Shown here: positions 54,636-64,000 of the stretch, piece by piece
How positions within the stretch are numbered: the first letter of the stretch is position 1
Layout of the letters: each line of letters starts with the position of its first letter
DNA from: Singulisphaera acidiphila DSM 18658
GTDB taxonomy: Bacteria > Planctomycetota > Planctomycetia > Isosphaerales > Isosphaeraceae
Direction: 5' to 3'
Assembly: GCF_000242455.2 (NCBI RefSeq)
Contig: NC_019892.1
Span: 2,232,001 to 2,296,000 of the forward strand
DNA length: 64,000 bases
Translations under genes and position numbers: made by a program
Notes under the pieces: generated by a model
The model's database searches: none
Told to the model about the DNA's origin: nothing
What the model saw: only the letters and a program-made list of their open reading frames with translations

Positions 54636-55484
54636 ATGAAGTTCGCGACACGATGGCTTTCCGCGGCCGCCGCTCGGGCCGCCGGAGTTTTGGCGGCTCT
54701 GACTCTCCTCACGGTGTCCGTCTCGCCCGCGCAGGCGGCCCTTCCTGTGGGTCTCCTCGGAGCCCCGGTCCTCTCCCAGGGTGGTTACGGCACGATCAAG
54801 GGCCGGCTGGTTCTGGACGCGGCCGAAGCCCCCGCTCGCCTGGTTCTCCAGGAGAAGGGGCAAGCTGCGAAGGATGGTCAGGTCTGCGCGAAAGATGAGG
54901 CCATCCTCGACGACAAACTTGTGGTCGATCCCAAGACCAAAGGAATTCAATTTGGGTTCGTTTACCTGGCCAAACCGAATGGCCAGCATCCCGACGCCCT
55001 GAAAGCGATTTCGGCCACGACGCCCAAAGTCGTCTTTGACCAGTTGAATTGCCGGTTCGTCCCCCACGTCGTCGCCGTGACCACGGACCAGACGGTCGTG
55101 TTCAAGTCGAGCGACCCCACCAGCCACAACCTTCGCTATGCCGGCTTCGCCAACGGTGGCTTCAACCAGATGTTGCCCGCGAAGAGCGAAGTCGAGAAGA
55201 AGTTCGCGGTGGAGAAGCGGCCGATCGCCGTCGGGTGCGACCTCCACCCCTGGATGACCGGATACTTGATGGTCTTCGATCACCCCTTCTTCGCCGTCAC
55301 CGGGGAAGATGGCTCGTTCGAGATCCAGGGGGTCCCTGCCGGGAAGCAGAACGTCGTCGTCTGGCAGGAGAAGGCTGGGTATGTCACACCGGGCAATGCC
55401 GTTGGCGTTCCCGTTGACGTCAAAGCAGGCGCCACCGTCGATCTCGGGGACGTGAAGCTCGACCCCAAGAAGATCAAGAAGTAA
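54636..55484 (+). CDS. Exported cupredoxin-like protein, second of pair
   Basis: A 282-residue paralogue of the previous gene with an ordinary signal peptide (LAALTLLTVSVSPAQA) and no lipobox cysteine. The copper ligands are again visible: His in DPTSHNL, then CDLHPWM. The end segment is FEIQGVPAGKQNVVVWQE as in its neighbour. AAAGGG at 54621-54626 precedes the ATG. The two proteins together could act as a fixed and a free copper carrier. Confidence 0.85.
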   Translation: MKFATRWLSAAAARAAGVLAALTLLTVSVSPAQAALPVGLLGAPVLSQGGYGTIKGRLVLDAAEAPARLVLQEKGQAAKDGQVCAKDEAILDDKLVVDPKTKGIQFGFVYLAKPNGQHPDALKAISATTPKVVFDQLNCRFVPHVVAVTTDQTVVFKSSDPTSHNLRYAGFANGGFNQMLPAKSEVEKKFAVEKRPIAVGCDLHPWMTGYLMVFDHPFFAVTGEDGSFEIQGVPAGKQNVVVWQEKAGYVTPGNAVGVPVDVKAGATVDLGDVKLDPKKIKK

Positions 55485-55575
55485 GCCGGAACCGTAAGAT
55501 GCAAGGGCCTTGGCCGGTCGGTTCGCTCGCCCGGTCAAGGCTCGCGTTGCCTCCCCACGAATCAAACAAAGGACA

Positions 55576-55761
55576 ATGCTGACTACCCCTATGACGCGCC
55601 AACGCTTCGGCCGTGGGCTTCAATTCCTCGGCTTGATCATCCTTCCGTTTGGAATCGCCTCAGAATTGGTCGACAAGGTTGGATTGGGGCAGTCACTCCT
55701 GATTGCAGCCGGTGGAGCGCTCATTTTTTACGTTGGCTATGTCATGCAACACCGGCCCTGA
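55576..55761 (+). CDS. Small two-helix membrane protein
   Basis: A 61-residue protein with two hydrophobic segments (LQFLGLIILPFGIAS and SLLIAAGGALIFYVGYVM) joined by a short charged loop. No family recognised, but the position at the end of the cytochrome cluster suggests a small accessory subunit. AAAGGA lies directly before the ATG at 55576; an ATG at 55591 (MTRQRFGRGL) is the alternative. Confidence 0.6.
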   Translation: MLTTPMTRQRFGRGLQFLGLIILPFGIASELVDKVGLGQSLLIAAGGALIFYVGYVMQHRP

Positions 55762-56151
55762 GGTGGATTACGCACTTTTCTTTCGCGGTGCCGCCTATAA
55801 TTGTAGCAATCGCGTGGTGGCAAAGGGTCTCGGGGGGCCGTGATGGGGCGGGAAGTGGTCGTCCGGCCGGTCGTGGTATTTGATTTGCTGTTGCAAATGA
55901 CGTCGATCCTGGTGTGGAATAGATGATCGATTTCGGGGTCGCGGCGAAAGCGGGAATCGGGTCAAGTTTCGGGAACAGGAAGGCTCTGAGGTTCGATGAA
56001 TCAGCACACGCGTCTACGGTTCAGCTCTCGAGACGGGTGAAGGTGGAGTCGAGCGGGTATCCGCTTTCTGATTCCTGGTCCTCGCGTGAAGTTCGCTATC
56101 CCCTGTTCGATCGACGTCCACCCCGGACGATCGGGCACGGAGGGTCTGCTC
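55762..56151. other. 390-base region upstream of the PQQ/TPR gene
   Basis: No convincing gene. It contains a perfect minus-10 element (listed at 55773-55801), which would give a leader of about 340 bases for the PQQ/TPR gene. No known riboswitch was recognised in this leader. Confidence 0.4.
55773..55801 (+). promoter_or_regulatory. Candidate promoter with perfect TATAAT
   Basis: TATAAT at 55796-55801 is an exact minus-10 element. The minus-35 match is weak (CACTTT at 55773-55778, 17 bases upstream). Confidence 0.3.
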
Positions 56152-59100
56152 ATGACGAAGTCTCGGTCGGATCGGGCAACTTATTTCATTTTCCTGATCG
56201 TCACATCTCTCCTTCCACTCCTCGCGCCTTGTCCGACCCTGGCCCAGGGACCGAACCGCACGGCGACGAAGTTTTATCCCGACTTCAGCGACACGGCGGA
56301 CGCGCTGCTTCGCAATGCGTCGAGCCATGTTCGGGACGGGCAATGGGCCGAAGCGATCGATATCTATCAGCGCGTGATTCAGCAGTACGGCGATAAGGTC
56401 GCCAAGCTGCCGAAAGATGATGCAGCCAGTGATCGCACGGGGGAATCGGTCCTCTACGTGGACTTGCGCCATTTCTGCCAGCGTCGCCTCGCGACGCTCC
56501 CCGCCGAGGCGCTGGCGATCTATCGGCGGCGGGTCGATGCCCAGGCCGAACGTTGGTATCGGCAGGGGCGCGACGAACGGGATCGTGCGGCCCTCCGGCG
56601 GATTGTCGAGCAAGCCTTTTGCAGCACCTGGGGCGACGATGCGCTCGATCTGCTTGGCGACCTCGCTTTCCAGGACGGTCGGTTTGACGAAGCGATCGCA
56701 CTCTACAAGCAACTCGTTCCCGACGCGACGGACGACCGCTCCGGTCTCATCTACCCCGATCCGAGCGTGGACCTGGCGCGGGTTGCGGCCAAAAAGGTTC
56801 TTTGCCGCGCCGCGCTCGGCGAGGCCGCACCGGACCCCGCCGTGCTCGAGGCCTATGCCAAGTCATACCCCGACGCGAGCGGTCCTCTGGCGGGGCGGAC
56901 CGGCCCCTACCTGAAAACAATGGCGGCGGCCTTGAGTGCGGACCAGCTTGCTCCTCCCGCCCAGCCTGATGGCCGTTGGCCGACGTTTGCGGGCTCACCG
57001 ACGCGGACCAAGGTCATGCCGGGTTCGATCGACGTCGGGTCGCTCCAGTGGCGGGTTCCGCTGCCGACGTTCGAGGCCACCAGGAGATCGCCGACGAATC
57101 CGTTCGGTCCCCGGAGTGGGATGGGAGGTGCAGTCAAGGTGGCCGACGATCGCCTGCTCTCGTACCACCCGATCGTCCTGGGCGACCAGGTCATCGTCGG
57201 GACCGAGAATAAGGTGATGGCCTTCAACCTGAACGATCGGCCCGAAGGTCCGGCGGGAAGCCCGTCGCAGGCGGTCAACCCGGTCTGGGAGGCTCCGCCA
57301 GACAACCAGGAGACGTCCGCGGTCGCGTCGATGCCGAACTCAACGGTGCCTCGTTATACGTTGACGACCTTCGGCGACCGGATCTACGCTCGCCTTGGGC
57401 CGGCTACTCCGGGTTTCCCAGGGCGAGGGACGACCGCTTCCTCGAGCCGGATCGTCGCGCTCGACCGGAAGACCGAAGGGAAGGTGCTCTGGTCGGCCTT
57501 GGCGAGCGAGATCGATATCTCCCGACGACCCGCCGACGGCAGCAATCGAACCGGGTTCGAGGGCACTCCGGTCGCCGATGCACGCAATGTCTATGTCGCG
57601 CTGACGGACCGCCGTGAGCAGACCACCACCTACGTCGCCTGCCTGGATGCCGAGAGCGGCAGCACGCGATGGGTGCGCTACCTCGGCGCGGCCTCGGCCG
57701 ATGGCGACAACATGATGCCCTTCGGGGTGGGTGGCATGGGCTTCGGGATGGGCACGATGTCGCACGATTTCGGGCATCGCTTGCTTACGCTCGATGGTCC
57801 GACCATCTACTACCAGACCAACCTCGGCGCGGTCGTCGCCCTCGACGCCGAAACGGGGGGGATTTGCTGGGTGGCGACTTATCCTCGCCAAGACCTCACC
57901 GAAGGGGGGGCGAAGAGCGAGCGTGACCTCAACCCCGCGATCGTCCACGACGGTCTTGTGATTGTGGCTCCCGACGACTCCGCCTGTATCTATGGGTTCG
58001 ACGCAGGGAGCGGTCGGCTCGTCTGGAAGAGCGAAGCGCTCCCGAGCGGAGTCAAGCTGGCCCACCTGCTCGGCGTCGCCAAAGGTCGGCTCATCGCCAC
58101 GGGGGACCGCGTCCTGCTCTTCGACGTGAAGACGGGAAAACTCCTGAACACGTGGCCCGACAGTGGTCATGGCTATGAAGGATACGGCCGAGGCGTCCTA
58201 GCGGGCGATCGGATCTACTGGCCCACGAAGCAGGAGATCCACATCCTCGACCAGGCGAGTGGACTCAGGGCCGACCCTTCGATCAAGCTCCAAGCCTCGT
58301 ACCAGACGACCGGCGGCAACCTTGCCGTCGGCGACGGCTACCTGATCGTCGCTCAGACCGACGCGCTGGTCGCTTTCTGCCAGAATAGCCGGCTGATTCA
58401 GCGCTATCGTGACGCCATCGCCCGCGCACCCGACCAGGCGGGGAACTACTTTCGACTGGCCCAAGCTGCGGAAGCGACGAGCCAGGATGACCTGGCGATC
58501 GAGTCGTTCGTCATGACTTTGAAGAAGGCCCGTCCCTCCGAGACGATGGACGGCGTCTCCCTGGCCGACGCCACGCGCGATCATCAATATCGCCTGCGAA
58601 TGAAGCTTGGGAAGAAGGCGATGGCCGCGAAGGCGTGGGACCAAGGAGCCACGCACTACGGAGCGGCGGCCCAGGCCGCTCGGATCGACCGCGATCGGCT
58701 CATGGCTCGACTCAAACTGGCCGAAGTCGAGGTCGAGAGAGGAACCCCGCGCGAGGCTGTTGGTATTCTCCAGGAACTGCTCGAAGAGGAACCGATGAGG
58801 CTCCTCAACCTTGCGGCTGACGATGGCCACCGGACGATTCGCGCGGACCTCTTGATCGGCGATCGGCTGGCCACGCTCGTCCGGGAGCATGGCCGCTCCC
58901 TCTATGCCGACTATGACGAGGAAGCTCGCCAACTGCTGGAAAAGGGGCGAGAACAGAAGAGTCCGCGCCTCTTGGAAGAGGTTGGTCGGAGCTACCCGGT
59001 CTCTCAGGTGGCACCGGATGCCTTGCTCGCGCTGGGGCGTCTTTGCGACGCGCTGCAACGGCCGGCTGATGCCGCTCATGCCTATAAGCGGCTGCTCGCG

Positions 59101-60606
59101 ACTGCGCCCAGCGATGAGTTCCGAGCGCGGGCCTTATGGGGTCTAGCCCACGCCTATGAAGTGCAACGACTCTGGGTCCCCGCTCGCGATGCCTACGTTG
59201 AGGCGATGACGCGGTTCGGCAACCTGCGGATCGATGAGGTTGGGACGGTGTCAAGACTCGGTGACCTCGCTTCCGAGCGGCTCACCCGTGAGCCGTTTGC
59301 GCGGATGGCGGCCGAGCGCTCGGAACCGAGCCTGCCGATCCCTCTGGTCCGGCGCTGGAGTCGACCACTCTCGGACTCGGTCCGGCCGCTCAGTGCCCAG
59401 GGCGTGCCCCCCTCGGCCATCGCCAATCGAATCTTCTTGGTCCAAGGGACCGAACTCGCCTCGGTTGATCCCAACTCGGGGGCCTCGCTCTGGGCGGCCG
59501 ATCTCGATGGGGTTCCGGTCTGGGTGGGCTACCTGGCTGACAAAGTCGTCGCGGCAACGGCGACCCGGCTCGTGGCGCTGAGCCTCGACAAGGGAACGAC
59601 CGAATGGACCCACGACCTCGGTGGGGCACCCCAGGGGAAGACGGGAGCAAACCCGTTCGCCAAACCCGAGGTTGGGGCCAATCCGGAGGACACGGCCTCG
59701 GCTCTATTGCACGGATTTCAGATCGTCGGCAATCGCCTGTTCTGTTTCCGAGGGAATAGCGAGCTTCTGAAGGAGGGGGAAACGCTCGAACTCCGGGCGC
59801 TGGACGGTGACACCGGGCTGATCGACTGGTCGTACGCACCGAGTTCGGGAAAGCTCAATCCGCTCGCCTTGATTGGCCCGCAACAGATTGTGCTCCAGGT
59901 TTTGAAGCCGAACTCGATTCTCGTCCTCGAGACCGAGGGGGGCCAGCGCAAGGCCGACTTTCCCTACTCGAGCCACCTCGGATGGCTGCGGACGCCGCTC
60001 GCTGTCGATGACGATCATATCGCGCTCGTCCCTGACCGTCGGACAATCGCCTTGTTTGACCTTCGCAAGGGGCTGAATTCCTGGGTTTTTCGCGAAAGTG
60101 ACACACTTCCCAAGCACGGCTCGCCCCGCCTCTTCGGCAATGCCGAAGGATTGCTCGTGCTTCACGACGGCACCGAGTTGATTCGCCTCGACCCGGCCAC
60201 CGGGGTGAAGCGTTGGGCTCACCCGCTGGGGGCGGAAGATTTGAGCGAACGGATCGATGCCACACTTGCCGACAGCGCGCGGTTTTATTGGGCAAGCGAC
60301 CGAACGCTCAACGCCCTTTCGCTCAAAGACGGGAGCTTGATCTGGTCGACTCATTTGACGGGGGCGGACTCGGGCTGGTCTCTCGCGTTGACCGAGCGTT
60401 GCGTGTTAGCCTTTCCTCTCTACCCGGCATCGAAGCCGGGAGAAGGCGAGGGGTTGCCCCTCGTCTTCCGTCGCCGCGACACGGGGACCTTGATGCAGCG
60501 CGTCCTCTTTCCGGTGCCCGCTTCCGACGTGACCGTGCGGCTCGCCCCGCGCGGAGCGATGGTGGCGACCCGCGAAGGCTTCTGGGCACTCGGAGATCGT
60601 CAGTAA
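56152..60606 (+). CDS. Exported PQQ-propeller and TPR protein, 1484 residues
   Basis: A very long exported protein with a signal peptide ([23 protein letters not shown]). After an N-terminal TPR-like part ([16 protein letters not shown]), there is a first set of PQQ/BamB-like propeller repeats ([34 protein letters not shown]), then a long helical TPR zone ([29 protein letters not shown]), and a second propeller set ([33 protein letters not shown]). It probably organises envelope proteins; no PQQ enzyme residues were recognised. The ATG at 56152 has GGAGGG seven bases upstream. It precedes the MoxR operon. Confidence 0.85.
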   Translation: MTKSRSDRATYFIFLIVTSLLPLLAPCPTLAQGPNRTATKFYPDFSDTADALLRNASSHVRDGQWAEAIDIYQRVIQQYGDKVAKLPKDDAASDRTGESVLYVDLRHFCQRRLATLPAEALAIYRRRVDAQAERWYRQGRDERDRAALRRIVEQAFCSTWGDDALDLLGDLAFQDGRFDEAIALYKQLVPDATDDRSGLIYPDPSVDLARVAAKKVLCRAALGEAAPDPAVLEAYAKSYPDASGPLAGRTGPYLKTMAAALSADQLAPPAQPDGRWPTFAGSPTRTKVMPGSIDVGSLQWRVPLPTFEATRRSPTNPFGPRSGMGGAVKVADDRLLSYHPIVLGDQVIVGTENKVMAFNLNDRPEGPAGSPSQAVNPVWEAPPDNQETSAVASMPNSTVPRYTLTTFGDRIYARLGPATPGFPGRGTTASSSRIVALDRKTEGKVLWSALASEIDISRRPADGSNRTGFEGTPVADARNVYVALTDRREQTTTYVACLDAESGSTRWVRYLGAASADGDNMMPFGVGGMGFGMGTMSHDFGHRLLTLDGPTIYYQTNLGAVVALDAETGGICWVATYPRQDLTEGGAKSERDLNPAIVHDGLVIVAPDDSACIYGFDAGSGRLVWKSEALPSGVKLAHLLGVAKGRLIATGDRVLLFDVKTGKLLNTWPDSGHGYEGYGRGVLAGDRIYWPTKQEIHILDQASGLRADPSIKLQASYQTTGGNLAVGDGYLIVAQTDALVAFCQNSRLIQRYRDAIARAPDQAGNYFRLAQAAEATSQDDLAIESFVMTLKKARPSETMDGVSLADATRDHQYRLRMKLGKKAMAAKAWDQGATHYGAAAQAARIDRDRLMARLKLAEVEVERGTPREAVGILQELLEEEPMRLLNLAADDGHRTIRADLLIGDRLATLVREHGRSLYADYDEEARQLLEKGREQKSPRLLEEVGRSYPVSQVAPDALLALGRLCDALQRPADAAHAYKRLLATAPSDEFRARALWGLAHAYEVQRLWVPARDAYVEAMTRFGNLRIDEVGTVSRLGDLASERLTREPFARMAAERSEPSLPIPLVRRWSRPLSDSVRPLSAQGVPPSAIANRIFLVQGTELASVDPNSGASLWAADLDGVPVWVGYLADKVVAATATRLVALSLDKGTTEWTHDLGGAPQGKTGANPFAKPEVGANPEDTASALLHGFQIVGNRLFCFRGNSELLKEGETLELRALDGDTGLIDWSYAPSSGKLNPLALIGPQQIVLQVLKPNSILVLETEGGQRKADFPYSSHLGWLRTPLAVDDDHIALVPDRRTIALFDLRKGLNSWVFRESDTLPKHGSPRLFGNAEGLLVLHDGTELIRLDPATGVKRWAHPLGAEDLSERIDATLADSARFYWASDRTLNALSLKDGSLIWSTHLTGADSGWSLALTERCVLAFPLYPASKPGEGEGLPLVFRRRDTGTLMQRVLFPVPASDVTVRLAPRGAMVATREGFWALGDRQ

Positions 60607-60736
60607 GCTCAAAACGGACGTAGCCCCGTCGTGCCCAAAGCCAAAAAAAAGAGGACTGGCCAACAAACCGTCTCGCCACTGTCTTGAAATGATCGAACCG
60701 GCCGTGCCGCCGAATCCGTCCCAGGGAGTTCCAGGC

Positions 60737-61816
60737 GTGAGCGACGAACCGACAACCCAACCACTCCAGAACGACGACCTCGCCGCGGTCGAGCGACTCA
60801 AAGATGCGTTCGACAAGCTCAAGAACGAGATGAGCAAGGTCATCGTCGGCCAGCAAGCGGTTCTCGAGGAACTGCTCATCGGAATCTTTGCGCGGGGCCA
60901 CTGCCTTCTGATCGGGGTCCCTGGCCTGGCCAAGACCTTGATGATTCACACCCTCGCCGATGCGCTCAACCTGACCTACAACCGGATCCAGTTCACCCCC
61001 GACCTGATGCCGTCCGACATCACGGGGACCGAAGTGATCCAGGAAGACAAGGCGACGGGTGTTCGCCAGTTCAAATTCTTGCGCGGGCCGATCTTCGCCA
61101 ACATTGTGTTGGCCGATGAAATCAACCGCACCCCACCGAAAACTCAGGCCGCACTCCTCGAGGCGATGCAAGAGCGGCAGGTGACGGTGGGGGGCGATCG
61201 CCACCGGCTGCCCGACCCCTTCTTCGTGCTCGCGACCCAGAACCCGATCGAGCAAGAAGGGACCTACCCCTTGCCCGAGGCTCAGCTCGATCGGTTCATG
61301 CTTAACATCCTTGTGGACTACCCCGAGGAGGATGAAGAGCTCGAGATCGTCCGGCTGACGACCTCGCTCCAGAAGCCGAACGTGTCGAAAGTACTCTCCG
61401 GAGCCGACATCCTCGAGCTCCAGGAGATTGTCCGGAAGGTTCCGGTGGCCGACCATGTCTCGCGCTACGCCGTCAAGATTACCCGGATGACCCGGCGCGA
61501 GAAGGGGGATGTTCCCGACTTCGTTCGCGACTACGTGAGCTGGGGAGCCGGCCCACGCGCCAGTCAATTCCTCGTGTTGGCGGCCAAGGCCCGCGCGGTG
61601 CTCTATGGACGCTACTATGTCTCGACCGAAGACATTCGCGCCGTGGCCGGCCCCGTGCTCCGCCATCGAATCGTCACCAACTTCAACGCCGAGGCTGAGG
61701 GCCTCAAGCCCGACGATATCGTCAAGCGACTGATCAAGGCCGCCCCGATCGACGAGCACGAGGCTGAGCAAAGTGGAAAACTCCCAAAAATATTTAAATC
61801 CGCAAACGCTAGCTAG
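60737..61816 (+). CDS. MoxR-family AAA+ ATPase
   Basis: A 359-residue MoxR ATPase, a chaperone-type motor that works with vWA proteins. Visible are [21 protein letters not shown], Walker A in GVPGLAKT, Walker B in [23 protein letters not shown], and sensor 1 in [22 protein letters not shown]. The GTG at 60737 is chosen because AGGGAG at 60723-60728 is eight bases upstream; the ATG at 60689 in the same frame would add 16 residues. It overlaps the DUF58 gene by 44 bases. Confidence 0.95.
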   Translation: MSDEPTTQPLQNDDLAAVERLKDAFDKLKNEMSKVIVGQQAVLEELLIGIFARGHCLLIGVPGLAKTLMIHTLADALNLTYNRIQFTPDLMPSDITGTEVIQEDKATGVRQFKFLRGPIFANIVLADEINRTPPKTQAALLEAMQERQVTVGGDRHRLPDPFFVLATQNPIEQEGTYPLPEAQLDRFMLNILVDYPEEDEELEIVRLTTSLQKPNVSKVLSGADILELQEIVRKVPVADHVSRYAVKITRMTRREKGDVPDFVRDYVSWGAGPRASQFLVLAAKARAVLYGRYYVSTEDIRAVAGPVLRHRIVTNFNAEAEGLKPDDIVKRLIKAAPIDEHEAEQSGKLPKIFKSANAS

Positions 61817-62672
61817 CCTCGAAGGCCTCGACCTCCAGGCACGCCTGGTGGTCGAGGGCTACGTTGCGGGCATGCACCCGAGCCCCTACCACGGCTTCTC
61901 GGTGGAGTTTGCCGAGCACCGTGAATACGTGCCCGGCGATGACATCCGGCACGTCGATTGGAAGGTCTGGTCCAAGACTGACAAGCTCTATTTGAAGCAA
62001 TATGAGGAAGAAACCAACCTTCTCTTGTACTTGCTGCTCGATACGAGCGAGTCGATGGGCTATGCCTCGGGCAATAACGTCACGAAGCTGCAATACGCGC
62101 AGTTCGTGGCGGCCGCGCTCGGCTACATGGTGCTTCAGCAGCAGGATTCGGTCGGCCTGGCTTTGTTCGACGACATGGTCCGTCGCTACCTCAAGCCGGC
62201 CGGTCAGCCGTCGCACCTCAAAGAGCTGATCCACCTGATGGACACTTCCCCCGCGCGGCAGAAGTCGGACCTCTCGATCGTGTTTCACGACCTGGCGGAA
62301 CGATTCAAGAAGCGCGGGGTCATCGCCATCTTCTCCGACCTCTTCGATGACGTTCCCAAGATCGTCGCCGGGCTCAGGCACTTCCGGCATCGCCGCCACG
62401 AGGTGATCGTCTTCCACATCCTCGACCCGGCCGAACTCGACTTTCCGTTCCGAGACACCACCCTGTTCAAAGGGATGGAGGGGATGCCCGAGATCCTCAC
62501 CGAGCCTCACGCCTTGCGCCGGGCCTATCAGGCCGAGATCAGCGCCTACCTGGCCGAAGTCAAGAAGGGGTGCCAGATGATCGACATCGACTACGTCCCG
62601 ATCCGGACCGATATGGATCTTGACCTCGCCCTGTCGAGCTACCTCGCCTCCCGCGCCGCCAGAAAGCGGTAG
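61773..62672 (+). CDS. DUF58 domain protein (vWA-like partner of MoxR)
   Basis: A 299-residue protein with the DUF58 signature [17 protein letters not shown] in the first third, followed by a vWA-like region with LLLDTSESM, carrying a D-x-S-x-S metal-site motif. The end is helical ([12 protein letters not shown]). It starts with GTG inside the moxR gene, in a different frame; the alternative start codons lie inside the conserved part, so the overlap seems real. MoxR-DUF58 pairs act together in many bacteria. Confidence 0.93.
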   Translation: MENSQKYLNPQTLASLEGLDLQARLVVEGYVAGMHPSPYHGFSVEFAEHREYVPGDDIRHVDWKVWSKTDKLYLKQYEEETNLLLYLLLDTSESMGYASGNNVTKLQYAQFVAAALGYMVLQQQDSVGLALFDDMVRRYLKPAGQPSHLKELIHLMDTSPARQKSDLSIVFHDLAERFKKRGVIAIFSDLFDDVPKIVAGLRHFRHRRHEVIVFHILDPAELDFPFRDTTLFKGMEGMPEILTEPHALRRAYQAEISAYLAEVKKGCQMIDIDYVPIRTDMDLDLALSSYLASRAARKR

Positions 62673-62685
62673 AGTCAAGGTCGAC

Positions 62686-62725
62686 CGGGAGTGCTGGTCG
62701 ATTCCCGCGATCCTTCTTTTTTTGA
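62686..62725 (+). terminator. Weak hairpin with T-tract between DUF58 and BatA-like genes
   Basis: CGGGA (62686-62690) and TCCCG (62703-62707) flank a short loop, and a T-rich run (CTTCTTTTTTTG) follows. It may attenuate, not end, transcription into the BatA-like gene. Confidence 0.3.
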
Positions 62726-62783
62726 GAGTCTGTCCGATCGGACCAAGCCTTCCCGGCAGCGAGTTCAGGAAGAGGAGACGACG

Positions 62784-64000
62784 TTGGACTTCCCGATCGT
62801 GCTGGCCCTGAGCTTCGCCAATCCCGCGCTTCTCTGGGGCCTGGTCGCGGCGTCGCTCCCGATCATCATCCACCTCCTGAATCGGCGGAAATTCCGCGAG
62901 GTGCAGTGGGCGGCGATGCGATTCCTCCTGGCCGCGATTCAGAAGAACTCCCGGCGAATCCGGGTGGAAAACTGGGTCTTGCTGGCGATCCGCACCCTCG
63001 TGATCCTCTTGGTCGTCTCGGCCATGGCCAAACCATTCCTCGAGAGTCTGGGGGCGCTGCCGATCATCGCGGGGCAGCGGACCCACCATGTCCTCGTCCT
63101 GGACGGGTCGCTGAGCATGGCGTACTCGACCGGTGAGACGACGCGGTGGGAACAGGCCAAGGCGCTGGCCAAGCAGTTGGTCAAAGACACAAGGCGTGGC
63201 GACGCGGTCAGCGTGGTTCTCATGGCCGACCCGCCGAGGATTTTCATCAAGGACCCGTCGCCCAACCACTCCGAGGTCCTCAAAGAGATCGAGGGTATCA
63301 CGCTCCCTCACGGCGGGACCGACCTGGCCGCGAGCTTCGCCGCGATCGACCGCGTCCTCGAAGCCTCCCCCATCACTCAGAAAGAGGTCGTCTTTCTCAC
63401 GGATCTCCAAGCGGCGAGCTGGCGCAAGCCCGAAGGGGATAAGGACGAGGGGCTCAAACGTGCCGTCGCCAATCTCTCGCAACGGAAGACCCGCTCGGTC
63501 GTGATCGACCTGGGCAAAGCCGGAGATATCAACCGGGCCGTGACGGAACTGGGGCTCACGCCCCCCATTGTGACCGTGGGAAACTCGACCTTGATCCGGG
63601 CGGTTGTGCGGAACTTCGCCCCGGAGAAGGCCGAAGGGGTCCACGTCCGTCTGATCGTCGACGGTCGGCTTGGTCCTGAGGAAACCGTCGACCTGCCGGT
63701 GGGTGAAGACCAAGCCGTGGTTTTCCGTCATACCTTCGGAACATCCGGCGACCACGACGTCGAAGTGCGGATCGATGATGACCCGCTCCCGCTCGACAAC
63801 CACCGTTGGCAGGCCGTGCCGGTCCGTGAGTTCCTCAACGTCCTGCTCGTCGACGGCCATTTCAAGCCCGAGGCGTTCGAGGCGGAGACCGACTTCCTGG
63901 CCGCGGCGTTGAACCCCGCCTCGGACTCCACCGGTGCCCCGAGCGCGATCCGGACGACGGTCGTCGCCGAGTCGCAGCTCTCTCGCCTCGAACTCGCCTC
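62784..64000 (+). CDS. BatA-type vWA membrane protein, 3' end missing
   Basis: The frame opens with TTG at 62784, preceded by AGGAG at 62773-62777, and stays open to the right edge (405 codons seen). The N-terminus is the aerotolerance-regulator membrane domain (FANPALLWGLVAASLPIIIHLL, then RKFREVQWAAMRFL). A second hydrophobic segment (LLAIRTLVILLVVSAMAKPF) and a vWA domain follow, with the metal site DGSLSM in VLVLDGSLSMAY. The rest is a beta-rich region (VRLIVDGRLGPEETVDLPVG). It is the third member of the MoxR-DUF58-BatA system. Confidence 0.85.
   Translation, partial: MDFPIVLALSFANPALLWGLVAASLPIIIHLLNRRKFREVQWAAMRFLLAAIQKNSRRIRVENWVLLAIRTLVILLVVSAMAKPFLESLGALPIIAGQRTHHVLVLDGSLSMAYSTGETTRWEQAKALAKQLVKDTRRGDAVSVVLMADPPRIFIKDPSPNHSEVLKEIEGITLPHGGTDLAASFAAIDRVLEASPITQKEVVFLTDLQAASWRKPEGDKDEGLKRAVANLSQRKTRSVVIDLGKAGDINRAVTELGLTPPIVTVGNSTLIRAVVRNFAPEKAEGVHVRLIVDGRLGPEETVDLPVGEDQAVVFRHTFGTSGDHDVEVRIDDDPLPLDNHRWQAVPVREFLNVLLVDGHFKPEAFEAETDFLAAALNPASDSTGAPSAIRTTVVAESQLSRLELA

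Noticed and set aside
61809..63860. 683-codon minus-strand frame across DUF58 and BatA-like genes
   Set aside because: Antisense to two recognisable genes of the MoxR operon; Asp/Arg/Gly-rich composition typical of reverse-strand artefacts.

Overview
The window is high-GC bacterial DNA with almost all of its length in genes on both strands. The gene content points to a planctomycete, most likely of the Isosphaeraceae/Singulisphaera type. Supporting signs are a DUF1080 sugar-hydrolase-like protein, a VIT-vWA protein, a very long PQQ-propeller/TPR protein, a helix-turn-helix plus receiver regulator, remnants of a CRTAC1/TPR pair, and a split cytochrome b with a large multiheme cytochrome c and paired cupredoxins. 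That assignment is inferred from gene content; no rRNA or other phylogenetic marker was compared. No tRNA, rRNA or CRISPR array was seen.

Left part (1-20 kb). The left edge cuts a large protein that resembles GAP1 (GTPase-associated protein 1). It is followed by a ROK sugar kinase, a decayed CRTAC1-TPR locus (4.05-4.77 kb), a DUF1444-like protein, a molybdenum sulfite dehydrogenase with its diheme cytochrome c, and a small HNH-like zinc protein. An HDOD-like sensor kinase and an HTH-receiver regulator, mnmG, tpx, an M24 peptidase and a DUF1080 protein come next. A zinc-ribbon P-loop GTPase and a BON protein complete the stretch. At 19.3-19.8 kb a perfect palindrome sits between two 153-bp direct repeats.

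Centre (21-34 kb). This is the most unusual block. A GrpE-like gene and a divergent VIT-vWA gene are followed by six same-strand, tightly spaced genes: a lid-less Hsp70, an Hsp70-vWA fusion, a membrane FHA protein, an FHA/proline-rich/membrane protein, an alpha/alpha-toroid plus vWA protein, and a small membrane-anchored protein. Two of the junctions are 4-base ATGA overlaps. The set looks like a membrane-linked chaperone system with phosphopeptide reading (FHA) and metal-dependent adhesion (vWA) parts. Two complete insertion sequences lie back to back exactly on the stop codon of the last gene (33.9-36.9 kb).

Right part (37-64 kb). It carries rarA, a secreted protein with three copies of an unrecognised domain plus a beta-helix, a UraA-fold permease and an orphan PTS enzyme I. 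A respiratory quinol-oxidising cluster follows: Rieske protein with a repeat-bearing extension, b6-type cytochrome b, an enlarged subunit IV, an octaheme cytochrome c, two cupredoxins and a 61-residue membrane protein. The window ends with a long PQQ/TPR protein and a MoxR-DUF58-BatA operon that runs off the edge.
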